Shown here: piece by piece, positions 32,911 to 40,053 of the stretch
Layout of the letters: each line of letters opens with the position of its first letter
How positions within the stretch are numbered: position 1 is the stretch's first letter
Assembly (NCBI RefSeq): GCF_009846885.1
Contig: NZ_WUWM01000048.1
Location: 1-40,057, forward strand
Direction of reading: 5' to 3'
Origin: Paenibacillus puerhi
GTDB lineage: Bacteria; Bacillota; Bacilli; Paenibacillales; NBRC-103111
DNA: 40,057 nucleotides
The notes under the pieces: generated by a model
Seen by the model: the letters and a program-made list of their open reading frames with translations, nothing else
What the model was told of the DNA's origin: nothing
The model's database searches: none
Position numbers and translations under genes: made by a program

Positions 32911-33824
32911 CCCTCTACCTCCCTTTTTTTCATATAAGAGAGCAGCGGCATCGAGATTATGACAATGAGAAGCACCAAAATCAGGTTCAATGCGGTGCTG
33001 TAACCGTAAAGGCCTTGTCCCATATATTTATAGACAAGCGTCATCAAAACCTCGGATGAATTACCGGGACCGCCCTGCGTCAGGAAGTATACACCTTCGA
33101 ACATACGGGCGCCGTAAATGACCGAAAGGAGCACATTGATCGTAATGGCGGGCATCAGCAGCGGCAGCGTCACATGGACAAATTTGGACCAAGCAGATGC
33201 GCCGTCTATCTCAGCCGCTTCGTAATAATCGGCCGAGATATTCTGAATTCCGGCAATATAGATGGACATCGTGATCCCGGACGCACGCCATATTTCCATG
33301 AGACAGGCTGCATAGATGGATAAGGACGGGTCTCCGATCCAACCGAACGCTAGAAAGTCAAGATTCATGGAACGCAGCAAGTTATTGACAAATCCCGTAT
33401 GAGGATTCAATAATCCTTGGAATATTAGACTCACGGCCACAATGTTTAGAATGGCGGGTGAGAAATAAATAGCTCGCAATGCATGGCTGGACCGCAATCT
33501 CATCGTCAGCAGCACGGCCAATCCAAGCGGGATGACATTTTTGCCCGCTGTCGTAACCGCGGCGTACAGGAACGTATTTTTAAGTGCGACAACGAAATCC
33601 GGATTTCGCAAAATTTCCATGAATTGAGTCAAGCCGACAAACCGGATGTCGCCACCCGTCGCATTCCAATCGGTGAATGAATAATAGAAGCCCAGAATGG
33701 TCGGATATATGAAAAATACAACAAAGATAACAAGCGCAGGAACGATAAACAGGACGGGATAGTAAAGAGGCGGTCTTCGTTTGCGCAAGGAACGTTCCGT
33801 TCTCCCTTCAACAACGCCTGACAT
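32907..33824 (-). CDS. Sugar ABC transporter permease, MalF/UgpA (CUT1) type
   Basis: A 305-residue permease with six predicted helices and EAA loop EAAEIDGASAWSKFVHVTLP. The ATG at 33824 lies five bases after GGAGGGGG; an earlier in-frame ATG at 33869 overlaps the binding-protein gene and is unlikely. First permease of the pair. Confidence 0.9.
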   Translation of the reverse strand: MSGVVEGRTERSLRKRRPPLYYPVLFIVPALVIFVVFFIYPTILGFYYSFTDWNATGGDIRFVGLTQFMEILRNPDFVVALKNTFLYAAVTTAGKNVIPLGLAVLLTMRLRSSHALRAIYFSPAILNIVAVSLIFQGLLNPHTGFVNNLLRSMNLDFLAFGWIGDPSLSIYAACLMEIWRASGITMSIYIAGIQNISADYYEAAEIDGASAWSKFVHVTLPLLMPAITINVLLSVIYGARMFEGVYFLTQGGPGNSSEVLMTLVYKYMGQGLYGYSTALNLILVLLIVIISMPLLSYMKKREVEG

Positions 33825-33856
33825 GCAATCCCCCTCCAATCCTAAGCGCTCCTCGT

Positions 33857-35170
33857 TCACTGGCTCCACCCCGGCAGCTTTTTCCCCTTAGCTATGATTT
33901 CCATCTTGGCGTTCAGCTCCTTGAGGACTTGATCCGGCTTTTTCCCGCCCAGCATCATTTCCTGCATCATTTTCCGCGCATCCATATCGTTCCAAGCCTC
34001 ATACTTCCCGAACATCCCCATAAAGGCTTTTCCGCTATCCATGTAACGCTGCAAATCTCCGCTAATCATATTCGGCTTGGCATCCACGTCGGAGAAGACG
34101 GATATGCCCGGCGACTTTTGCAAGTACAGTTCTTGCTCTTCCTTGGAAGCAAATAATCGGATCAGTTCCAACGCTTCTTCCTTGTGCGCAGCTTTCGTAT
34201 TAACCGAGATCCCCACCCCGGCGTAGAGTGAAATGGCACCCGGCGTATTGCCGAACGGCATGGAGAAGAACCCCAGATCCATATCCGGGTATTTCTTAAG
34301 CAGCGGTTCAAGGATAAAATCGCCGGCCGGATGCATGGCTACTTTGCCTGTACCCAATTTTTCCTGGGTCATCTCAAATGTGTTTGAAATAAAATCTTCA
34401 TTGATGTAACCCTTTTCTTTTAGCTGTACCATTTGATTCAGCGACTGCTCATACTCTTTCACTTCCGTTACATTGATTTTGTGCGTGTTCATCTCTTGCC
34501 AGAATCGGTCCGCTTCTTTGCCGCGGTTCAGCTCGGCGTTCGTAAATAGCTGATGCATCATATGCGTTGTACCGAACTCGCTTCCGTTGGCCAGTTGGAT
34601 ATTGACAGGAACGATGCCCGCTTGCTTGATCATATCGCAAACTTTAAGGAATTCATCCCAAGTCACAGGAACCTCAAGCCCAAGCTTTTTGAAAATTGCT
34701 TTGTTATACAGGATCCCCATGCCTCCCGGATTCGTAATAGGCAATCCGGTTATTTTGCCGTCGTTCCACTGAATAATTTTTTTGCCGCCTTCCGATAGCC
34801 GGCTTGTCCATGGCTCTTCGGAAAGATCCTCGAACCAAGCCTTCGACACTTGGAATTGCGACATGGCGATATCGTCGGTAACAAACAAATCGGGTCCTTC
34901 ATTGGACATCATTCTGACCTTCAGCATATTCTCGAATTCGGTTGCCGGAAATAACTGAACGTCCACGCGGTTCCCGCTCTTTGCTTCATAATTCGAGATG
35001 AAATCCTTAAGTCTGCCGCTATAATTTTCGGACGTAACCATAAATTTCAAGGTCTTTGATTGGTTGACGCTGTCGGTGCGAGCCGTATCCCCACCGCCTG
35101 AACAAGCGGTAAGAAGCGAAGTGAGCAGCAAACCGGACAATGCCGTCATTTTTTTGGAATGGATCTTCAT
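33857..35170 (-). CDS. Sugar-binding lipoprotein, CUT1 type
   Basis: A 437-residue extracellular solute-binding lipoprotein (family 1) with signal peptide and lipobox LLTAC (C23), then a MalE/UgpB-like fold (VDVQLFPATEFENML, PDLFVTDD, GLPITNPGGMGILYN, KVAMHPAGDF). The ATG at 35170 is chosen because GGGGAGG lies nine bases upstream; a TTG eleven codons earlier spans that site. It heads the operon with two permeases and the deacetylase, transcribed from a near-consensus promoter that contains the shared operator. Confidence 0.9.
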   Translation of the reverse strand: MKIHSKKMTALSGLLLTSLLTACSGGGDTARTDSVNQSKTLKFMVTSENYSGRLKDFISNYEAKSGNRVDVQLFPATEFENMLKVRMMSNEGPDLFVTDDIAMSQFQVSKAWFEDLSEEPWTSRLSEGGKKIIQWNDGKITGLPITNPGGMGILYNKAIFKKLGLEVPVTWDEFLKVCDMIKQAGIVPVNIQLANGSEFGTTHMMHQLFTNAELNRGKEADRFWQEMNTHKINVTEVKEYEQSLNQMVQLKEKGYINEDFISNTFEMTQEKLGTGKVAMHPAGDFILEPLLKKYPDMDLGFFSMPFGNTPGAISLYAGVGISVNTKAAHKEEALELIRLFASKEEQELYLQKSPGISVFSDVDAKPNMISGDLQRYMDSGKAFMGMFGKYEAWNDMDARKMMQEMMLGGKKPDQVLKELNAKMEIIAKGKKLPGWSQ

Positions 35171-35370
35171 CGCGCTTAACCTCCCCATAAATTGCAATCC
35201 CAAATTAGCGATTCACCCTGAATTTCCGATACAAAATTGTCCTGTCAGATGCGGAAAGGATCACCCTCTATCCCATTTTGATATCGCTTACAATCAGTTC
35301 AAGAAACAAGCGGCCGAACAAACCATAGATGATCCGACGATCGATCGAGCTCGGAACGCGCTTCAGAGCA

Positions 35371-35400
35371 AGTATAAACGGTTTATCATGTTATTGTCAA
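35371..35400 (-). promoter_or_regulatory. Promoter of the CUT1-deacetylase operon
   Basis: Minus strand: TTGACA (plus 35395-35400), 18 bp, TATACT (plus 35371-35376), close to the sigma-A consensus. The -35 lies in operator site 3. Confidence 0.75.
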
Positions 35401-35404
35401 CATC
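35393..35404 (-). promoter_or_regulatory. Predicted GntR operator, site 3
   Basis: GATGTTGACAAT on the minus strand, differing from the motif at two outer positions. Directly adjacent to site 4; together they form a 28-bp dyad, TTATTGTCAACA (35391-35402) and TGTTGACAATAA (35407-35418). Confidence 0.7.
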
Positions 35405-35416
35405 ATTGTTGACAAT
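35405..35416 (+). promoter_or_regulatory. Predicted GntR operator, site 4
   Basis: ATTGTTGACAAT, identical to sites 1 and 5. It provides the -35 of the plus-strand promoter for the mutarotase-like gene. Confidence 0.75.
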
Positions 35417-35437
35417 AACGCGGAGCTGCTTCACAAT
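35409..35437 (+). promoter_or_regulatory. Promoter of the mutarotase-like gene
   Basis: TTGACA (35409-35414), 17 bp, CACAAT (35432-35437). Start of transcription would be near 35444. Confidence 0.6.
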
Positions 35438-35482
35438 GATTGTGATTGTGACACGATCAAACGAAACTGGGGAGAGATTCGA

Positions 35483-36526
35483 ATGAGCGATTCATTGCTG
35501 CGACAATTAACGGCTTTACATCAGAACCATCGTTTGTTGAAAGACGCACAGGGCGGATACGCCGTCATTTTGGAAAGAGGATCCCGGCTAATCCGCCTCG
35601 TACCGGCCAACTGTACGGAATCAGCTTTATGGACTGATATTCACGCCTTGGAAGAAAGCTCATGGAATATCGGGGGAGACCGTACCTGGATTAGTCCCGA
35701 GATGGATTTTTTCCGCGATGCATCGGGCAATTATGAGATTCCTGCGCAGCTAGATCCCGGCTCCTACCGTTTTGTCCCTTCGAAGAAGGAGGGGACAGTA
35801 CGTACTAGGCAAACCTGCGTTTTGACCCATTGGCCGGATCAAACCGTTGTTCCTCTTAGCCTGATAAAGGAGTATAGCCTGATTGCCAATCCTTTTCTGA
35901 TGATCGATTCCGACGAGCACCGTGATTTGGCACAGATTCCCTACATCGGCTATCAATGCGAAACGCGCATGGAACATCTTCACGAGACCGAGCATGTATC
36001 GAATGCGCTTTTATCTAACTGCAACCTTTGGTCGATCATGCAGGTCCCTCCCGGCGGCACGGTTTTGGTCCCTGTGCTGGGCGATTCCGAGCCGCTTGTG
36101 ATGTACAGGGAACAAGAGGAGATCCGGATAAATCGCCAGCCTCACTATACAAGCTTCCCATTTGACGGCGGCAGCAGCTTCAAGCTATCGTACAGTACTC
36201 TGCAAAGCGCCGGAAGATTCGGTTATTACCGAAGATTAAGCAAGGAAACTTCCAGTCTGATCGTTCGCCAGTTCCAGGTAAATCCCTCTGCTCTTTACCC
36301 CGATTATCCGGAAGGCAAGTCGGATTACACCGGGTCCTGCATGCAGTTTTTCTATGATGGAGAAAAGATGGGCGGTTTCGGGGAATTGGAATATCATGCC
36401 CCTTCAATAAACGGTAAAGATATCCGGACTCAATCGGATGTTTCCCAATTGTATTATTTTGTCGGAGAATCTGACCAAATTGCCAAGCTTGCACATCATA
36501 TGCTCGGGATACCTATTCCCGGATAA
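35483..36526 (+). CDS. Uncharacterised protein, possibly galactose-mutarotase-like (DUF6786-like)
   Basis: A 347-residue protein without signal peptide or membrane segment. The segment IGGDRTWISPEMDFF recalls the glycan-handling DUF6786 proteins, thought to have the beta-sandwich of aldose 1-epimerases; histidines (YQCETRMEHLHETEH) and VPPGGTVLVPV also fit a beta-rich sugar-binding fold. I cannot name a reaction. GGGGAG upstream fixes the start. It is transcribed alone from a promoter with operator site 4 and followed within 32 bp by the next operator, so it belongs to the same regulon as the three importers. Confidence 0.7.
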   Translation: MSDSLLRQLTALHQNHRLLKDAQGGYAVILERGSRLIRLVPANCTESALWTDIHALEESSWNIGGDRTWISPEMDFFRDASGNYEIPAQLDPGSYRFVPSKKEGTVRTRQTCVLTHWPDQTVVPLSLIKEYSLIANPFLMIDSDEHRDLAQIPYIGYQCETRMEHLHETEHVSNALLSNCNLWSIMQVPPGGTVLVPVLGDSEPLVMYREQEEIRINRQPHYTSFPFDGGSSFKLSYSTLQSAGRFGYYRRLSKETSSLIVRQFQVNPSALYPDYPEGKSDYTGSCMQFFYDGEKMGGFGELEYHAPSINGKDIRTQSDVSQLYYFVGESDQIAKLAHHMLGIPIPG

Positions 36527-36557
36527 ACCGAAACAACTCTGAGATTATGTCAATGTT

Positions 36558-36569
36558 ATTGTTGACAAT
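36558..36569 (+). promoter_or_regulatory. Predicted GntR operator, site 5
   Basis: ATTGTTGACAAT, identical to sites 1 and 4, covering the -35 of the PAAT operon. Another TGTCAA half-site occurs at 36549-36554. Confidence 0.75.
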
Positions 36570-36589
36570 ATAAAAAACGAGATGATACT
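36562..36589 (+). promoter_or_regulatory. Promoter of the PAAT importer operon
   Basis: TTGACA (36562-36567), 16 bp, GATACT (36584-36589); TACTAT at 18 bp is an alternative -10. Confidence 0.6.
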
Positions 36590-36628
36590 ATGGGTTCATC
36601 AAGCGCTATCAGGAACTCATGCGGGTTT

Positions 36629-36642
36629 TGAAAGCGTTGTCA
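36629..36642 (+). promoter_or_regulatory. Predicted CcpA cre site
   Basis: TGAAAGCGTTGTCA fits the Bacillus cre consensus TGWAANCGNTNWCA at every fixed position. It lies about 30-45 bp after the predicted transcription start of the PAAT operon, where bound CcpA would block elongation. Confidence 0.65.
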
Positions 36643-36712
36643 GATTGATGGAGCCCGGCTTGGGCGTGGAATCCTGCTGCCATGATTAATTTCAATCGAA
36701 GGGGGCCTTTGT

Positions 36713-37531
36713 ATGGTTAGAAGAAACGGTTTGGGTCTATTATTTTTAGCGCTGGTGCTTGTTCTTGCCCTTACAGGGTGCACGAAGTCCGAAAACTCCA
36801 ATACGGTGGATAGCTCGATTCTGACGAAGGTCGTTCAAACCAAAAAACTAAAAGTCGGGGTCATTCTCTCCTATCCGCCTTTCGGATTTAAAGACGACAG
36901 AAACAACCCGCAAGGCTACGATGTTGACATTGCTAACGAATTGGCAAAATCCTTGAACGCCGAGCTTGAAATCATCGACCTTGATTCCTCCGCTCGTATC
37001 CCGGCTATCGAAACAGGGAAAGTGGATGCGGTTATCGGCAGTTTTTCCCGAACGTACGAACGCTTGCAAAAGATCAATGTATCTGCCCCCTACTCGGCCG
37101 CGAGCGAGAAAATGCTAGTTAAGAAAGACAGCGCCATACAGAAAGTTCAAGATCTTAATGATAATAAGGTCGCTGTCGTAAAGGGTTCGACCAATCAGGC
37201 CGTCGCCGAGCTTGCTCCGAAGGCGCAGCTTTCCTATTTCTCCAATTCCGCAGAATGTGTGCTCGCCGTTAAAAACGGTCAGGCGGACGCGTTCGTCGAG
37301 GACGAAAGTTTTTTGGCTTACCAAGCCAAGCTGTATCCCGAGCTGAAAGTGGTAGGCGACCCGCTTATTGCTCCGCTATATCAAGGCATAGCCGTGCGTA
37401 AAGGCGACCAGGAGTGGTTAAATTACTTAAATTTTTTCGTATTTCAAATTAATAACCAGGGAACGAATAAAAGCCTTTATTCAAAGTGGTTCGGCATCGA
37501 TCCTCCTTATCTGCTAAATCCGCAGTATTAA
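36713..37531 (+). CDS. Amino-acid-type solute-binding lipoprotein (PAAT family)
   Basis: A 272-residue lipoprotein with lipobox LALTGC (C23) and a family 3 binding fold (KKLKVGVILSYPPFGFKD, GYDVDIANELAKSL, GKVDAVIGSFSRT, AVVKGSTNQAV, AYQAKLYPELKVV). Such proteins bind polar amino acids, and in some bacteria amino-acid conjugates such as opines. AAGGGGG upstream fixes the start. It heads an operon with two permeases and an ATPase under operator site 5 and a cre site. Confidence 0.9.
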   Translation: MVRRNGLGLLFLALVLVLALTGCTKSENSNTVDSSILTKVVQTKKLKVGVILSYPPFGFKDDRNNPQGYDVDIANELAKSLNAELEIIDLDSSARIPAIETGKVDAVIGSFSRTYERLQKINVSAPYSAASEKMLVKKDSAIQKVQDLNDNKVAVVKGSTNQAVAELAPKAQLSYFSNSAECVLAVKNGQADAFVEDESFLAYQAKLYPELKVVGDPLIAPLYQGIAVRKGDQEWLNYLNFFVFQINNQGTNKSLYSKWFGIDPPYLLNPQY

Positions 37532-37546
37532 TCTAATGTTGAAGAT

Positions 37547-37574
37547 GAGGTCTGCTGCAAGTCAGGCAGGCCTC
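37547..37574 (+). other. Intercistronic hairpin after the binding-protein gene
   Basis: GAGGTCTGC (37547-37555) pairs with GCAGGCCTC (37566-37574) with one G-U pair, and no T run follows. Hairpins here commonly protect the 3' end of the binding-protein message, giving more of it than of the permeases. Confidence 0.5.
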
Positions 37575-37595
37575 TTATCGTAAGGAGGCATATGA

Positions 37596-38264
37596 ATGAT
37601 ACTAGACTGGTCTACTCCTCTAAGAAACTGGGATTATTTCGCAGCAGGCGCTGTCATGACCTTATGGCTGACCTTTCTTATTTATTTCTTGTCCTTTATC
37701 TTGGGCGTGATACTGGCGGCATGCCGATTTAACAAGCAAATCCCTCCTCTATATGCGGTCTCGACCGTATATGTGGAGCTTATCCGAAATACGCCGGCCT
37801 TGGTCCAAGTATTTCTCATTTATTTTGGTCTTCCCCAGTTCGGCATCAACTTCACGCCTATCCAAGCCGGAATTATTGCCTTGACCATAAATAATTCGGC
37901 TTACATGTCAGAGATCATACGGGCGGGGATCCAGTCCATCCACAAAGGACAATGGGAGGCAAGCAAAGCTTTAGGGCTTACCTACGCTCAAACGTTCAGA
38001 TCCATTATCTTTCCACAAGCTTTCAAACATACGTTTCCGGTCTCGGCCAATCAATTTATTATGGTTATCTTCAATACTAGTCTGCTCGCGATTCTTGATG
38101 TAAAGGAGCTTACCGATCGCGCTTTGATTTTAAACGGTCAAACGTTTCGGACATTGGAAATATTCGTTTTCGTAACCGGACTATACTATGTACTGTATGT
38201 TATCGTTTCCATGATTTCGAATTGGATGAATCGCCGATTGTTTCTATCAAAAAACGCGAAGTAA
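37596..38264 (+). CDS. Amino-acid-type ABC permease (PAAT family), first
   Basis: A 222-residue permease of the HisM/GlnP type with about five helices and EAA loop EASKALGLTYAQTFRSIIFP. AAGGAGG seven bases before the ATG. It pairs with the next permease. Confidence 0.92.
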   Translation: MILDWSTPLRNWDYFAAGAVMTLWLTFLIYFLSFILGVILAACRFNKQIPPLYAVSTVYVELIRNTPALVQVFLIYFGLPQFGINFTPIQAGIIALTINNSAYMSEIIRAGIQSIHKGQWEASKALGLTYAQTFRSIIFPQAFKHTFPVSANQFIMVIFNTSLLAILDVKELTDRALILNGQTFRTLEIFVFVTGLYYVLYVIVSMISNWMNRRLFLSKNAK

Positions 38265-38274
38265 GGTGATAGCC

Positions 38275-38922
38275 ATGGATTTCAGTGTAATCTACGAGTA
38301 CCGGTATCTTTTGTGGAGCGGGTTTACCGTGACTTGCAAGCTTTCCGTTACAGCGATCCTCTTGGGGACGCTCGCAGGTATGGTCATCAGTATGGCCAGG
38401 ACAAGCCGGATCAGCTGGCTAAAGGTACCGTTAACGGCGTATGTTCAGCTGTTTCGGGGCTCGCCGCTTCTTATTCAATTATTCATGTTTTATTTCGGGC
38501 TTTCTTACATCGGGGTGAACATCGACATATTCGAAGCAACCGCCTTAGTATTCACCTTATATTCCAGCGCCTACATTTCCGAAATCATCAGGGCTGGTAT
38601 CGATTCCATCCCAAAAGGACAATTCGAGGCAGCTAAAGCTCTTGGCTTTTCCTATGTACTGCTGATGGGCAAAGTCATATTGCCCCAAACTTTGAAGGTT
38701 TCCTTGCCGCCGTTGATCGGTTTTTTTATTACCCTAATCAAAGATACTTCCATCGCTTCCGTCGTCGGATATGCGGAATTATTGCACGAGGGCAAGGCGA
38801 TTATGAATGTGTCCGGCAAACCCTTTGAAATCTTGCTGTTCATCTCGCTCGTTTATTTCGTTATCTGTTACCCGCTTTCCCTATTCACAACCTGGATGGA
38901 AAGGAGAATTTATATCAAATGA
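38275..38922 (+). CDS. Amino-acid-type ABC permease (PAAT family), second
   Basis: A 215-residue permease with EAA loop EAAKALGFSYVLLMGKVILP. The ATG at 38275 is preferred: TAAGGTG at the end of the previous gene serves as its ribosome binding site, whereas a GTG three codons earlier lies inside that site. Heterodimer partner of the preceding permease. Confidence 0.9.
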   Translation: MDFSVIYEYRYLLWSGFTVTCKLSVTAILLGTLAGMVISMARTSRISWLKVPLTAYVQLFRGSPLLIQLFMFYFGLSYIGVNIDIFEATALVFTLYSSAYISEIIRAGIDSIPKGQFEAAKALGFSYVLLMGKVILPQTLKVSLPPLIGFFITLIKDTSIASVVGYAELLHEGKAIMNVSGKPFEILLFISLVYFVICYPLSLFTTWMERRIYIK

Positions 38923-39650
38923 TCACACTTCGGCATCTCAATAAATCGTTCGGTCCGATTCAAATTCTTCATGACGTATCGCTTCAAGTGAATAAAGGTG
39001 AAGTTGTAGTGGTCATCGGTCCAAGCGGCTCGGGTAAGAGCACCATGCTCCGCTGTATCAACCATTTGGAGTCGATCGATTCCGGCGAAATTTGCTTGAA
39101 CGGACAGCAGGTGATAGCCTCCAAAAAAAGCGCTCTACGGAAGATTGGAACCGAGATCGGCATGGTTTTTCAATCCTTCAACTTATTTCCTCATCTGACC
39201 GTATTTCAAAACATTGCCTTGGGCCCGCGACATGTCCGCAAGTTGAATCAGCAGCAGGTAAAAGAAATCGTTGAGACTCTGCTTTCGAAGGTCGGTCTCT
39301 TTGATAAAAAGGACCAGTATCCGGAGCAATTGTCAGGCGGGCAGCAGCAGCGAATTGCAATAGCCCGGGCCCTAGCCATGCAACCTAAAATCATGTTATT
39401 CGATGAACCTACTTCCGCCCTGGACCCCGAGCTTGTAGGAGAAGTCTTATCCGTTATGAAGGAATTGGCCCGTGAAGGAATGACGATGATTGTCGTTACT
39501 CATGAGATGAAGTTTGCTCGGGAAGTGGCCGATCGTGTTGTTGTGATGGCAGAAGGCCGAATTATCGAGGAGGGCAAGCCCGAGGATATTTTCACTATTC
39601 CGCAAAAGGCCAGAACACAGGAATTTCTTAAAGCAGTCATTCAGCGATAA
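38919..39650 (+). CDS. Amino-acid-type ABC ATP-binding protein (GlnQ family)
   Basis: A 243-residue ATPase: Walker A GPSGSGKST (34-42), Q-loop VFQSFNLFPHLT, signature LSGGQ (138-142), Walker B IMLFDEP (158-164), H-loop VVTHEMKFA. It overlaps the permease gene by four bases (ATGA). Last gene of the PAAT operon; the next DNA is an insertion-sequence remnant, which may supply its transcription end. Confidence 0.93.
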   Translation: MITLRHLNKSFGPIQILHDVSLQVNKGEVVVVIGPSGSGKSTMLRCINHLESIDSGEICLNGQQVIASKKSALRKIGTEIGMVFQSFNLFPHLTVFQNIALGPRHVRKLNQQQVKEIVETLLSKVGLFDKKDQYPEQLSGGQQQRIAIARALAMQPKIMLFDEPTSALDPELVGEVLSVMKELAREGMTMIVVTHEMKFAREVADRVVVMAEGRIIEEGKPEDIFTIPQKARTQEFLKAVIQR

Positions 39651-39667
39651 TGGAATAATAAGACAAT

Positions 39668-39711
39668 GGGGCTGTCCCAAAAGTGAATTTGTTTACTTAT
39701 GAGGACAGCCC
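39668..39711 (-). mobile_element. Terminal end of an IS1182-type element
   Basis: GGGGCTGTCCCAAAAG (39668-39683) has the form of the terminal inverted repeats of many IS1182-type elements. GGGCTGTCC (39669-39677) also pairs with GGACAGCCC (39703-39711), the hairpin that often follows such transposase genes. It begins 18 bp after the GlnQ-type gene stops. The other end is not in the window. Confidence 0.6.
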
Positions 39712-39751
39712 GCATGAGGGATAATGTTTAAAGATAATGAAATGGCGGTGC

Positions 39752-39894
39752 TCAGGATGTTATTCCCGGCATCGCCATTTCACGCTTTCGATCCGTTGCC
39801 GCCTTTTTCCGGAGATTGTGGGCGAGCGAAAGCCACCCGACCTCAAGACTCACCTTCGGCAGGCCTCGAAGCAGAAAACGCCGGAATCCCGTTA
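39752..39894 (-). pseudogene. Truncated transposase C terminus (IS1182 family)
   Basis: The minus strand encodes about 47 codons containing GFRRFLLRGLPKV, LEVGWLSLAHNLRKKA and then a stop at 39752-39754. This is the conserved C-terminal end of IS1182-type DDE transposases. Before GFRRF the frame reads residues that do not fit, so everything upstream has been lost or replaced by other DNA. The stop lies about 84 bp inside the IS end, the normal distance. Confidence 0.75.
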
Positions 39895-39907
39895 GCGCAA
39901 CAAAAGA

Positions 39908-39932
39908 ACGGTCGCCACAAACTGGCGACCGT
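39908..39932. repeat. Perfect 10-bp inverted repeat
   Basis: ACGGTCGCCA (39908-39917), loop CAAAC, TGGCGACCGT (39923-39932). On the minus strand TTCTTTTGTTG follows, so it could be an intrinsic terminator sitting at the broken end of the transposase remnant. Confidence 0.6.
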
Positions 39933-39993
39933 CAGATTGACGAGAAACCCCTAGTGTTAGCTGGATAGCTCATTTTTTAAAGGATTATTTTTC

Positions 39994-40053
39994 AAAAAAA
40001 AGAGATCGCCCTCCTCATTGAACCTGTTTATCCAGGTGGAGAGCGATCTTTTT
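39994..40053. terminator. Strong terminator hairpin
   Basis: AAAGAGATCGCCCTCC pairs with GGTGGAGAGCGATCTTT with small mismatches, with an inner ACCTG/CAGGT stem, and A and T runs on the outside. It is symmetric and could stop transcription in both directions; the right-hand gene is outside the window. Confidence 0.75.

Noticed and set aside
39724..39954. Plus-strand open frame of 76 codons
   Set aside because: Antisense to the transposase C-terminal remnant, whose minus-strand reading is clearly recognisable.
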